DNA from: Paenibacillus sabuli | GTDB lineage: Bacteria; Bacillota; Bacilli; Paenibacillales; Paenibacillaceae | Direction of reading: 5' to 3' | NCBI RefSeq assembly: GCF_014705605.1 | Contig: NZ_JACXIZ010000022.1 | Coordinates: 1-64,000, forward strand | DNA length: 64,000 nucleotides | Part shown: positions 35,471-46,000 of the stretch, in pieces | Position numbering within the stretch: position 1 is the stretch's first letter | Layout of the letters: every line of letters starts with the position of its first letter | Made by a program: the position numbers and the translations under genes | The notes under the pieces: model-generated | Told to the model about the DNA's origin: nothing | The model's database searches: none | What the model saw: only the letters and a program-made list of their open reading frames with translations

Positions 35471-36403
35471 TCAGATCAGACCGCTGTCCGAATCGATTTT
35501 TTTGGCGATATAATTCGTGGTGAAGACCAGGATCAGCCCGACTACGGACTTGAACACCCCGGAGGCGGTCGCCAGATCGTACTTGGCGTTCTCGAACGCC
35601 AGCTTGTACAGGAAGGTGTCCAGAATCTCGCTGACCTCATAGACGACCGGATTGTACAGGGCGTAGACCTGCTCCAGCCCGACGCTGAGGAAGCGCCCGA
35701 CCTGGAAGATCAGCAGGATGACGATCGTCGTGCGGATGCCCGGCAGCGTGATATGCCAGATCTGCCGCCATTTTTTGGCCCCGTCCACCTCTGCCGCCTC
35801 GTACAGATGGGGGTCGATCGTCGCGATGGTCGCCAGGTAGAGCACCGTGCCGAAGCCGGCTTCCTTCCAGATGCTTGAGGCGACCAGGACGCCGCGGAAG
35901 TATTCCGTACTGGCCATGAGGTTCGTGATCGCGCCTTCATACCCGACCAGCGAAGCAAGCGCCTTGACGATGCCGGTGCTCGGGGAGAGGATGGCATACA
36001 TGATGCCGCCAATCACAATCCACGAGACGAAATGCGGCAAGTACACGCTCGTTTGCACGAATTTTTTGAACACGACATGGCGCACTTCGTTGATCAGCAA
36101 GGACAGCAGGATCGGCGCCGGGAACACCAGAATCAGCTGATACGTTCCGATAATGAGCGTATTGACTAGCGCCCTGCGAAACCCCGACATCTCGAACAGG
36201 GTCCGAAAATTGTCCAATCCCGTCCAAGAGCTGGCAAACACCCCGTCGTAAATGTTGTAGTCCTTGAACGCGACGACGATGCCGTACATCGGGCCGTACT
36301 CGAACGTCAAAACATACAAAATGCCTGGAAGCGACATCAGATACAGCCATTTGTCCTTGCGGATCGAGACCGCCGCCTCCCGCCAAAATCGAATCGTCCA
36401 CAT
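35471..36403 (-). CDS. ABC importer 3: permease (LplB type)
   Basis: Encodes 310 residues. Signatures include YGPMYGIVVAFKDYNIYDG after span 1, the EAA loop YEAAEVDGAKKWRQIWHITLPG, and a TNYIAKKIDSDSGLI end. I chose ATG 36403, which has AGGCGGTGA 5 bases upstream and so pairs well with 16S rRNA, over ATG 36425-36427, which overlaps a cre box. It is the first gene of the operon running to about 26781. A promoter at 36457-36484 and a cre box at 36427-36440 lie in the 130-base divergent region shared with the LysR gene. Confidence 0.92.
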   Translation of the reverse strand: MWTIRFWREAAVSIRKDKWLYLMSLPGILYVLTFEYGPMYGIVVAFKDYNIYDGVFASSWTGLDNFRTLFEMSGFRRALVNTLIIGTYQLILVFPAPILLSLLINEVRHVVFKKFVQTSVYLPHFVSWIVIGGIMYAILSPSTGIVKALASLVGYEGAITNLMASTEYFRGVLVASSIWKEAGFGTVLYLATIATIDPHLYEAAEVDGAKKWRQIWHITLPGIRTTIVILLIFQVGRFLSVGLEQVYALYNPVVYEVSEILDTFLYKLAFENAKYDLATASGVFKSVVGLILVFTTNYIAKKIDSDSGLI

Positions 36404-36426
36404 TGCTGTCACCGCCTTTCTTTTCA

Positions 36427-36440
36427 TAAAACCGCTTTCA
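36427..36440 (-). promoter_or_regulatory. cre-like CcpA site before the importer 3 operon
   Basis: The minus strand reads TGAAAGCGGTTTTA, 13 of 14 cre positions. It lies about 17 bases downstream of the -10 hexamer and 24 bases before the permease start, suited to carbon catabolite repression. Confidence 0.55.
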
Positions 36441-36456
36441 TTTTTGGGCTGCTTTC

Positions 36457-36484
36457 ATTATACTTGGGGTGCGGAATTTGATAA
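36457..36484 (-). promoter_or_regulatory. Promoter of the importer 3 catabolic operon
   Basis: TTATCA (36479-36484) and a perfect TATAAT (36457-36462) are 16 bases apart on the minus strand, inside the divergent region. Confidence 0.55.
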
Positions 36485-36506
36485 AATATCCATGCATCAT
36501 AGGGGT

Positions 36507-36521
36507 ATGAACGAAATTCAT
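36507..36521. promoter_or_regulatory. Candidate LysR operator (T-N11-A palindrome)
   Basis: ATGAACGAAATTCAT is a perfect 5+5 inverted repeat containing T-N11-A, the form LysR-type regulators bind. It lies 12 bases before the LysR start and upstream of the divergent operon promoter, so it could serve both autoregulation and activation. Confidence 0.45.
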
Positions 36522-36533
36522 AGGGAGGGTGTC

Positions 36534-37424
36534 ATGCAGCTGGAACAACTGCATTATGTCATTGAGGTCGAGCGCACTGGCTCTATATCCGCCGCCGCCC
36601 AGCGGCTGCATGTGTCGCAATCGGCCGTCAGCAAGGCGATCTCGCGGCTAGAGAAGGAACTGGGCGTGACGGTGTTCCATCGCTTGCCGACCGGCGTCGT
36701 GCCGACCGACAGCGGACGGGCGCTGATCGGCAAGGCCCGCGAGATCGCGGCCAAGCTGCAGGAGCTGGAGCGGCTGGCGGACAGCCATAGCCGCAACGAG
36801 CGCGCCCGACTCGCAATTGTCTGCGTGCCGATGTATCTGCCGATCCTGTCCGATGCCCTCGAGCGCCTGACGACCGGGCATCCCCGGCTGCAGCTCGAAT
36901 TGACGGAGAAGAGCTCCGCGGAGATCGCAGACGACCTCCTGCAGGAGCGGGCCGATCTCGGCTTCGCGATCCTGAGCGAGGAGATCGAGGCGCACCCGCA
37001 GCTGCAGACGATCGCCCTGATGCAGACCGCCGCATGGGTATGCGTAGGCGCCGAATCGCCGCTGGCGCAGCGCCCCTGTCTGGCGCCCGAGGAGTTGGTC
37101 GAGCAGCAGATCGTCATGTACAACGGCAGTCTGATGCACTGGCTCGGCCAGTACTTGAACCGGCCTCTGCACTATTCCGTCGTGACCAACAACCTGGAGT
37201 CGATCCGGCGCAAGGTGGCGCAGGGCTCGGCCATCAGCATCCTCTCCGCGCTCACCGTCGCGAATCGCCGCTTCCTCGAGGACGGCGACATCGCCGCCGT
37301 GCCGCTCCACGTCGAGGCTGTCCCCTATCACCTGCAGATCGGACTCGTCAAGCGGCGGCAAGGACAACTGACCGGCGCCGCCAAGGCGTTGCTGCGGATG
37401 CTGCAGCAGGCGACTCCTAACTGA
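36534..37424 (+). CDS. LysR-type transcriptional regulator
   Basis: Encodes 296 residues. The winged HTH fills residues 1-60 (MQLEQLHYVIEVERTGSISAAAQRLHVSQSAVSKAIS in outline), followed by a linker helix and a two-lobed effector domain from about 90. Divergence from the importer 3 operon with 130 bases between them is the classic arrangement for a LysR activator of a catabolic operon. The inducer would be a pathway metabolite. ATG 36534 has AGGGAGGG 4 bases upstream; the longer frame back to 36264 reads antisense through the permease and is rejected. A GC-rich hairpin (37430-37449) follows the stop codon without a T-run. Confidence 0.93.
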   Translation: MQLEQLHYVIEVERTGSISAAAQRLHVSQSAVSKAISRLEKELGVTVFHRLPTGVVPTDSGRALIGKAREIAAKLQELERLADSHSRNERARLAIVCVPMYLPILSDALERLTTGHPRLQLELTEKSSAEIADDLLQERADLGFAILSEEIEAHPQLQTIALMQTAAWVCVGAESPLAQRPCLAPEELVEQQIVMYNGSLMHWLGQYLNRPLHYSVVTNNLESIRRKVAQGSAISILSALTVANRRFLEDGDIAAVPLHVEAVPYHLQIGLVKRRQGQLTGAAKALLRMLQQATPN

Positions 37425-37617
37425 CGCCAGGGCCGGCCGCGGTCGGCCCGTTGCTCGGTGTCGCTTCGTTGCGGCCGAGCGGACATACAAGCCGCCTAAT
37501 TTCAGCGCAGATTGTCAATCACGATTTTTTTATCCATCGTCATTTCCGACAAACCTCGCTTTACTTAACGAAAACCGATAGTCGGCCAAAACGCGATATG
37601 ATAAAATATGGATAAAT

Positions 37618-37631
37618 TGAAAGCGTTATCA
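37618..37631 (+). promoter_or_regulatory. Perfect cre site before the AraC regulator gene
   Basis: TGAAAGCGTTATCA fits the cre consensus at all 14 positions. It lies 11 bases downstream of a TAAAAT box (37602-37607) and 20 bases before the TTG start, where bound CcpA would block transcription. Confidence 0.75.
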
Positions 37632-37651
37632 TATAAAAAGGGGGGATAGGG

Positions 37652-39877
37652 TTGAAGCGCCAAGCGTTCTATGTGCGGCTGCTCGCGACGTTCTTCGCAG
37701 TCATCTTGCTGTATACCGTCATCGCGGCCGGGGTCCTGCTCTACAAAAACAGCGAGATCGTACAGCTCGATCTGCGCCATCAGCAGGAGACCTACATGAA
37801 GAATGCCGCGGAAAAGGTCGATCATACGCTCACAGTCGTCTCCAACCTGATCACGAAGCTGAAGTTTAACGAATATGTCGTACAATACGGCAACGAAACG
37901 GCGCGCAACTACTATACCGTGACGAAAATCCATCACGAGCTCCGCAGCAACCTGAGCGCCTTCTACAACTTCGGGTACACCATCGACCTGACGAAACACG
38001 GCGACGATCTGGTCATCACGCCGGAGCGAACCGAGCAGAAGGCTCGCTATTTGGCGGAGCGCGGCTTTGCGCCCCTGACCGAAGCGCAGTGGTCAGCCAT
38101 CCGCAAGCTCCATGCGCCGTATACGCTGGAGACCGCAAATCCGGCAGGTTCGAACGACATTACGCTAATTCAGAAAATGGCGAGCAGCGGTGAGGATGTG
38201 CTGTTGTTCTACACCACGCTGAGAGGCGACTACCTCCTGCCCGAGCAGCAGCCCGGCACACCCGAGGCATTCGGCATCCTGCTGGACGGCAAGCCGCTCC
38301 TGCTCCGCGTCTCCGCCGACTTCCAACCCGAGGCGCTGCTGGCCGAGCTCGCGCAGGGTGCGCTGCCCTCATCAGGCTCCATGGACGGCAAGGAGTACGT
38401 GTCGTACAGCGCGCGCTCTGCCGTCATGCCGAACTGGCAGATGTTCTATATCGCGCCGAAGTACTCGTTCCTCGCTTCCATGAAGCAGACGCTGCCGCTG
38501 CCGCGCGTCATCCTGCTCGGACTGCTGGTCTGCTTCGGGGTCGCGCTCGCTTATTGGATCGCCAATAAAATGTACCGCCCCGTACGAAATGCTGTCCGGC
38601 TCTTTCACGGTTTTGAGACACAGGAGGGCAAGGACGAATTCCGCTTCATCAACGAAACCGCTGCCAAAATCCAGCTTGCCAACGTCCAACTGACAACGGC
38701 GATGAAGCACAACCGGCTCACCTTGAAGGAAAAATGCTTGCGCGATCTGCTATACGGCCTCATACCCGAGGAAAAGCTGGCCGCTGCGCTGCGCCAGCAT
38801 CAGCTCGATAAGCTGAAACCCCGGCTGACGGTCGGCATCATCGAGTTCGTGCATTACGAGACGCTGATCGAGCAATATGCAAAAGAAGCGATACTGACCT
38901 TCAAGTCGCAAACGTTGTTGATCATCCGGGAGCATCTGGAGCTGCACATGACGGCGGAGCTGTTCGATCTGGATCACAAGCGGCTCGCGGTCATTGTTCA
39001 GGGCGATCGTATGGAGATCATCAAGAAAACGATGCTGCAGGCACTGCACAGCCTCGAGGACGATACCGAGTTCGGCGTCGTCCTGGCGCTCGGTCATCCC
39101 GCGCATTCCGTCGCCGAGATCGAGCATTCTTATCGCAGCGCCGTGCAGGTTCTCGGCTTTCGCACGGTTACGGACAGACGCTCGGTCATCGCCGCCGGCG
39201 ATATCGACCTGCGCGCGCACAATCCGTTCTCCTACTCGCTCGATCTGGAGCGCGAGCTGATCAGCTCGGTCATTCGCGGCAAGCGTGAGCACGCCCATAC
39301 GATTCTCAGCGGTCTGCTGGCGGACTACGGCGAGCCGTGGAGCAAGGAGACGATCAACCAGTTTGCCTTTGCCATTCAGGCGACGCTGCATCGCATCGGG
39401 CAGCAGCTCCATCAGCCGCTGCAGACGCTCGTCCCCGGCAGACGCGCGCCCGGCTACGAGCTGCAGCAATGCGAGGACACCGAGCAGCTCCGGCAAAAAA
39501 CGCTGGCCATGTTCGACCGGGTGATTGACCGAATCTTGTCCGAGCAGGAGGTGCTGGACAGTACGCTTGTCGAGCAAATGACCGCTTATATCCGCGAGAA
39601 TTACACGCGCGATCTTTCGCTTACCGACGTTGCGGAGCATTTCAACTTTTCGCCCGGCTACATCAGCACGGCGTTCAAGCAGCACACCGGAGAAAATTTT
39701 AAAGATTACTTGAACAAATACCGGGTCGACCAAGCCAAGGAAATCCTCGACCGCCGGAAGATGAAAATCGGCGAGCTCGCCCTGATGGTCGGCTGCAACA
39801 ACGCCAACACCTTTATCCGCATGTTTCGCAAATATGAAGGCGTCTCGCCGGGCCAGTACAGCAAGCTCAAAGCGTGA
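37652..39877 (+). CDS. Membrane-anchored AraC-family regulator
   Basis: Encodes 741 residues. Span 1 is at about 9-31, an extracellular Cache-like sensor fills about 32-285, and span 2 lies at about 286-306. A cytoplasmic region of roughly 330 residues follows, and the C-terminus holds two AraC HTHs (VAEHFNFSPGYISTAFKQHTGE and ALMVGCNNANTFIRMFRKYEGVSP). It has no kinase or receiver domain, so it should link an outside signal straight to DNA binding. Start TTG 37652 has AGGGGGG 7 bases upstream. It converges on the giant lyase gene and is the nearest regulator for it and importer 4. A perfect cre site lies in front. Confidence 0.9.
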   Translation: MKRQAFYVRLLATFFAVILLYTVIAAGVLLYKNSEIVQLDLRHQQETYMKNAAEKVDHTLTVVSNLITKLKFNEYVVQYGNETARNYYTVTKIHHELRSNLSAFYNFGYTIDLTKHGDDLVITPERTEQKARYLAERGFAPLTEAQWSAIRKLHAPYTLETANPAGSNDITLIQKMASSGEDVLLFYTTLRGDYLLPEQQPGTPEAFGILLDGKPLLLRVSADFQPEALLAELAQGALPSSGSMDGKEYVSYSARSAVMPNWQMFYIAPKYSFLASMKQTLPLPRVILLGLLVCFGVALAYWIANKMYRPVRNAVRLFHGFETQEGKDEFRFINETAAKIQLANVQLTTAMKHNRLTLKEKCLRDLLYGLIPEEKLAAALRQHQLDKLKPRLTVGIIEFVHYETLIEQYAKEAILTFKSQTLLIIREHLELHMTAELFDLDHKRLAVIVQGDRMEIIKKTMLQALHSLEDDTEFGVVLALGHPAHSVAEIEHSYRSAVQVLGFRTVTDRRSVIAAGDIDLRAHNPFSYSLDLERELISSVIRGKREHAHTILSGLLADYGEPWSKETINQFAFAIQATLHRIGQQLHQPLQTLVPGRRAPGYELQQCEDTEQLRQKTLAMFDRVIDRILSEQEVLDSTLVEQMTAYIRENYTRDLSLTDVAEHFNFSPGYISTAFKQHTGENFKDYLNKYRVDQAKEILDRRKMKIGELALMVGCNNANTFIRMFRKYEGVSPGQYSKLKA

Positions 39878-39883
39878 TCATAC

Positions 39884-39925
39884 AGGAAGGGCGGTGCGGG
39901 AAAAAAACCTGCACCGCCCTTCCTT
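39884..39925 (+). terminator. Hairpin terminator between converging genes
   Basis: A 17-bp stem with one G-T pair (39884-39900 with 39908-39924) and a loop of seven A. It starts 7 bases after the regulator's stop codon. The T-run after it is short, so it may work partly through stem strength; it also faces the end of the giant lyase gene. Confidence 0.7.
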
Positions 39926-40032
39926 TGCCTATATGGGCAGCCTGTCAAAGACGGGCGGCAACCCTTAAAATGATGCACCCGGCGACGTTGAACGCGCGCT
40001 GCGGGAGCATCCGCCACAACGCGGCGCTCGCG

Positions 40033-43000
40033 CTACTCGCCCGACACCGCCACTACCAGCGCGTCGCTCTGCGTCGTCCCGCCCGGGCCGGACAGCTCCG
40101 CCACGTATGCGTACGTGCCCGGGGGCCGCCCGCTCAGCGCGGTGACCGCCGTCTGCGCCGCCGGCGTCCCCGCCTCCAACGCCTGCGTATCGACCAGCTC
40201 GTCATTCTCGTACAGCCGGTACGCCGTCCCGTTCGTGCCCCACCACAGGTTCATCGTGATCGCATAGCTGCCGTCCCCGTCCCAGTTGTCGCTCGCCAGC
40301 GTCGGCTTGCCCGGCGCCGCGTCCGTCACCGTCACGGTGTGCGGCGCACATGGCGTCGTGCCGTGGCTGTTGACCAGCTCGCACGTGTACGTGTACGTCC
40401 CGTTCGCGCGCCCGCTCACCTCCGTCTCCACCGTTTGCGCCGCCGGCGTCGCATCGGTCAGCGCCCGCTCCTCGAGCAGCTCCCCGTTCTCGTACAGCCG
40501 GTACGTCGTCCCGTTGTCCCCCCACCACAGATTCATCGTGATCCGGTAGTCGCCGTCCGCCAGGCCCGTGTCGTGACCGTTGTCGTCCCACAGCACAGGC
40601 GTCCCCGGCGCTCCCGCCGCGAGCGGCGTCGCCTCCAGCAGCCGCTCGCCCCACATCCCGAGCGCCGCGGCCTGCGCCGCGTCCAGCTCCTGCCCGCTCG
40701 CTTCCTCCACCGCCGCCATATATGCCTGCAGCTGCGCCCGCGCCGCCGCGCCGTCTCCCGCCGCTGCCGCCGTCTCTCCGGCCGCCAGCAGTCCGCTCGC
40801 CTGCTCCGCCCAGGCCGCGCCGCCGCTCGCCTCCGTCTCCCCCGCGAAGCGCGTCGTCAGCGCCCCCAGCCCCGCGAAGGTCGGGTAGACGGCGATGCTC
40901 AGCTCCGTCTCTATCCGATGCCCCGCCACGTCGCGCGCCGCCGCGCTCACCGTCTGCGGACCGGCCTCCAGCGTGTAGGCGTCCGCCTCCAGCGCCAGGC
41001 CGGTGCAGCTCTCCGGCGTCAAGCCGGACAACGCGTCGCTCGCCGCGCACGCGATCCGGACCGTCTGGTCGATCGTATACACGATCGTCCCTTCGCTCGT
41101 CTGCGCCTCCAGCGCCTCCAGCGCCAGGACCGGCGCGCTCGCGTCCACCTTGACCTGCATCGTCTGCGCCGTCTCGTCGCCAGCCCCCGCTGCGCGGTAG
41201 GCGATCTCGTAGATCCCCTCCGCCAGCGTCACCGGCCCGGTGTAGGGTACATAGCCGTCCGTCGACGGCAGCGTGCCGTACACCGCTTGCGCGGCCGTCA
41301 GACGGTAGACGCCCTCCGCGCCCTCCGCTCCCGCCAGCGTCAGCACCGGGGCCGCGACGTACCAGCCGCCCTCCCCGTCCGGCTCCGCCGGCGTCAGCGC
41401 CGCGGCGAGCGCGGGCGCTTCCGTCGCCGACTCCACGATGCGCAGATACGGCGCGAACTGCGCGCTCTGCCTTCCCGTGACGCTCGTCGCCAGCCCCTGG
41501 CCGTTCATGCTCTGGATGATCGCCAGCTCCGCCGGCTCCGCTGCCGCGAGCTGACCCGCGATATACGCGGTCAGGTCAAATGCGACCCACGCCTGTTGCT
41601 CCCCGACCGCTGCCGTATCCAGCTCGCCGACAAGCGCCGGCTTCGTATTCCAGGTCACTGTCCCTTCGTCCCATGCGCCGCTGGTGCTGTAGATGGACAG
41701 CGTACCCTCGCTGCCGCGGGTGTCGTGCACCCCGGCATACAGATACAACGTCGCCGACTCGACCTCGCCCTCCAGCTCCGGCAGCGCGAAGCGCATCAGC
41801 CCCTCGCGGGTAAAGCCCGGGCTGCCGTCGTCCTTGACGGTCAGATTGCCGTTGCCGTAATTGACATCCGCGTAGCTGCCGCCCCGTACGTAGGCATCCG
41901 CGATCGGCTGCACGCGCACGGCCTCGTCTTGAATCTCAAGCTCGATGATCCCGACCCGCGTGTATCCGTCCCAGGTCACCTCGACCGCGAGCCGTGCCAT
42001 GCCGACTTCGAGCCCCGTGACGACGCCTTGCGGCGATAGGTCCGCCAGCTCGGGGGTTCCGCTGACATAGCGCACCTGCGCCTGCTGCGGATCGAGGAGC
42101 GTGCCGTCGGTGCGGTGCGCCTCCCACTGCAGTTGCGCCGTCTCGCCGAGCTTGAGGCTGTACACCGCGGACGTCACGCTGACCGTATCCAGCCGCAGCG
42201 GCGTCGTCAGCTCGGGCAGCCCCTCGATCTCAACCTCGGTCAGGCTGTTCCAGGCATTGCTCGTATTGCCGTAGCCGATAATGCGTACATACCGCGTCGG
42301 CGTCGGCGCGAAATCGAAGCGCTCCAGCTCGAGCGTCTGACCGCTGCTCTGGCCGCTGTATACGGTGCTCCAATCGTCTCCGTCCGCCGATACCGCGATA
42401 TCGAAGATCGTCGAACGGGAGGCCCCGCTGTGGAAGGCGATGTCCACATGGTCGATCGTTCGTTCCTGGTCGAGCGCATACTGGATCCACTCTCCTGCTC
42501 CAGATGCCGACCAACGGGTACTCAGGTTGCCGTCTACCGTATTCTCGGGCTTGTTGCCGTCGTCGCTGCTGGCCGTCACGACCGACGAAGCGACAGGCTC
42601 GCCCACGAAGTGCACCCGGTATTCGGCATATGCCGCTGTCCCGCCGCAATCCTGCACCCGAATTGCGGTCGTGCCCGGCACCCCGTCAGCGGGGATAACC
42701 GTCACATCGCAGGAAGCATCCGCAGCCATCGCGCCGACGGCCGGCACAGCCGTCATCCCGTCCTCCAGCGGCACATGATAGGTGAAGGTATCCGCCCTGA
42801 ACCCGTCCAGCGGCTGCCCGTCCAGCGTGATGCCGTCCAGCAGCGGCCGCGGCGCGGCGGCGAGCTCCCAATCGTCCAGGTCGACCGTCGGCGGCGCGCT
42901 CTGCGGCGCATTCTCCCAAGACAGCAGCGGCACGAATCGGATCGCCAGTTGCAGATCTTCCGTCCCCTCGGCCAGCACCGTCAGCTTGTTGAGCGCATTC

Positions 43001-46000
43001 ACCGCCTGGCCCTGCGGATCGGGCGAGGTCGGCAACGGCGCCGCCTCCCGCACGTCGAAGCGAAGGCCGGATGGCGACACGATCTCGGCGTACAGCCGTC
43101 GATCGCCGCTGGACAGCATGGCCGAGCGTCCGTCTCCCGCGACCTCGATATCCGCGGTCGTATGCATGAACCAGTAGAGGTCGCCGGGCGCCTTCATCGC
43201 GATCTCGTCCTGCACGAGCAGCTCGCGGCGATGATTGCGCAACGCTACGCCGCGCCGTACTTGCTCGGCCTGCTCGGCATAGCCGTCCGACAGATCGGCG
43301 ATCATGAAGGCCTCGTCCGGCGCCGAGGCCCTACGGACGATGTCCGCCGTGGCGCCCGGCCGTTGCGACGGCGCATAGCCCGGGCTCAGCACCAGCGTAT
43401 TCTGCCCCTCGGTGCGGCTGCGATAGTAGATCGACTTGCCCTCGCCGAAGTAGCCCGGCAGATTGTAATTGTCGCCGCCCAGGTCGGCCGCCCAGCGCAC
43501 GCCCAGCGCATCGTAGACGAATGTGCCGAGGTCGAGCTGATTGTGATTCCAGGCGTTGTTGCCGCCCTTGAAGCCGACGAAGGAGGCGTATTCGTCATCC
43601 CACGCGCTGCGCATGCTGCCGGAGTCGACCTTGACGAAGTCCTTGTCCAGCGGGAAGTTGACCGCCTCGCTGACGTTCGCGGGATCGTACCACAGCAGAT
43701 CGAGCGCGCCGCCGCCGGCGCCGACCTGATGGCGCTGGTACCAGGCGACGTCCGGGTCGTCGAAGCGGTCCGCCAGCCAGAAGAAGCTCGGCGTCTGCGT
43801 ATGATTGACGGCATTGTCGCCATAGTTGAACGCGCCGCGCGGCCCCCCCATGAAGATCGGGAAATACGCGGTCTCGGCGACGCCCGGCTGCGCCGTCACG
43901 CCGTAATCCGTGCCGAGCGCGGTATCCAACGTTGCGGCGTAGTACACCAAATAATTGACATTGTACGCCCAGTAGCCGACGCCCTCCTCGCCGGCGCCGT
44001 CGGGGGCGAACATCGGCAGCAGCCGCTGGATCGAATGCAGTCCGCCCTCGAGCACATCCGCCGCCAATTCTCCCAGCGCCGCGCTCTCGTCGGCAATCGC
44101 CAGCGCCCCCATCGCCATCCCGCCGTTGACGACGGTATTCCAGTTGTTGTTCGTCATCAGCCAGCCGCTGCGCCCGAACGCGCCGTCGACCTCGCCGCGA
44201 TACACCTGCGCCGCCGGCACGAGCCCCATGTCGCGGATCGCCTCGACCAGGAACGTCCGCTGCGCCGCGCTCCAGCCGTCATAGAACCAGTCGTAGCCGA
44301 GCGCAAACGCATTGGTCATCTCCGCGACGTCCAGAAAGTGCTGCGGGTTCCAGTCCGGGAAATTGCCCGCCGCCTCCAGGATGTCCCAGGCCCGATCCAA
44401 GTAGATATCGTCCCGCTCAATCTGATACAGGATGCCAAGCCGCTGAATGTCCCGCAGCACGCGTCGGCTCGTCGCCAGCAGACGATAGCCGTCGGGAATA
44501 TCGTAGGTCGGCAACGGCTGCAGCATCTCGTCTTGCACCTGCTGCTTGAGGCGCAAATACCACTGCTCGACAAGTGGGTCGCCGCCGGCACGGCTGCGCA
44601 TCGCCGCAAAGTCGTCCGCAGTCGCCATAATCCGCGGGTGCTGCCGGTTCGGATGGCTGGAGATGAGCTGATCGACGATGGTCTGGCCGCTCGGCACCGC
44701 GAAGAGCGGGTCCGTCCACGGAATCGTCGTATTCTGCTCCTTCAGCACCACTTCGTCGAACCATACGGTGCCCGTCGCCTGCCAAATGAACAACTGGACG
44801 TGCATGCGCGTCGTGCCCGGAGGCGCGGTCACCGTCTCCACGCCAAGCGTCCAGTCCTGATCGCCCTTCCAGCTGCCGATCATCGCATGATCGCCGGTAT
44901 TGGTCCCGCTGTCGTCGAGGAACTGGACCCGCACCGTCGCGCCCCGCCCGGCGGACTGAAGCTGCTCCGTCTTGACCCGCACCCGCAGCTGGTACGTCTG
45001 ATTCTCCACGATCCCGCCGACGTATTGACCGGCTGCCGCGCGGGTCTCGACGTCGGCATGGAGGCGAAGCGATCTGGCGCCTTCGTCATACACATCCTCG
45101 TCCACGCTTGCCTGGGGCGTACCCTGCGCGGTCCAGAGCCCCCATCCCTCGGGCATGCCGCTTGGCGAGACCGTCTCGAAGCCTCCGCCGCTCAGCAGGT
45201 TGTCCGGGAAGCCGGCATTCCCCGAATCGCCGGGGACCGCAGGGGCTTCCTCCTCTGTCGCCTCGACAATATGCAGATACGGTTTGTTTTCTCCCTGTCG
45301 GCTATGGACAGAGATCAGCAGACCTTTATTATTGCGTTGCTGCAACAATGCCAGATTGACCGCTGCACCTGCCTCCTGCTGCTGTCGGATATAGGCAGTC
45401 AGATCGAGCTCGTGCCATCCCGCGACACTGTCCATTTGCTCCGTCTGCAGCAGATTCCCGACCGTCGGTCGCGTATTCCAGGTCAGCCCCGACTCCTCCC
45501 ACGCGCCGCTTGCCTCGTAGACGCCCAGCATCGCGGTATCCCCGGCCGTGTCCGCCACCGTGCCGTACAGGCGTAGGCTCGCCGACTCGACCGGGCCTGC
45601 GACGGAGGAGAGATCGAAGGTCATGAAGCTCTCCCTCGTAAACGATTCCGAGGTTTCCTGCTTCATCAGCAGCGACGTCCCGGCTCCGTAATTTTGATCG
45701 GCATAAGAGCCGCCCCGCACATAGGCGTCTGCCATCGGCTCGAGCCGATACGCACGCGGACCGACCTGCATCTCCAGGCTGCCGGTCACGCCCGAACCGT
45801 CCACCGCCTCCGCATATACCGTCACCGATCCGGGACGAATGCCGGTCAGAAGGCCGCTTGAGGCGTCGATCTCGGCCTCGCCGCTGCCGTTATCGACGCG
45901 CCAGCTCACATTGCGGTTCGAGGCCTCCGCAGGCTCTGCCTCTGCCCGCATTTGCACGGACTGTCCCGTCGCCACGACCGTCTCGCCCAGCTCCGCACTG

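Noticed and set aside
37430-37449. GC hairpin after the LysR gene as intrinsic terminator
   Set aside because: The stem is only six pairs and there is no T-run, so I did not list it as a terminator.
39874-42039. A 721-residue plus-strand open frame after the AraC regulator
   Set aside because: Arg-rich shadow of the C-terminal part of the giant lyase; it begins inside a terminator hairpin.
42115-45576. A 1153-residue plus-strand open frame
   Set aside because: It runs antisense to the giant lyase gene, is rich in Arg, His and Pro as expected for an opposite-strand frame in GC-rich DNA, and shows no family motif. The lyase frame carries clear domains over the same stretch.
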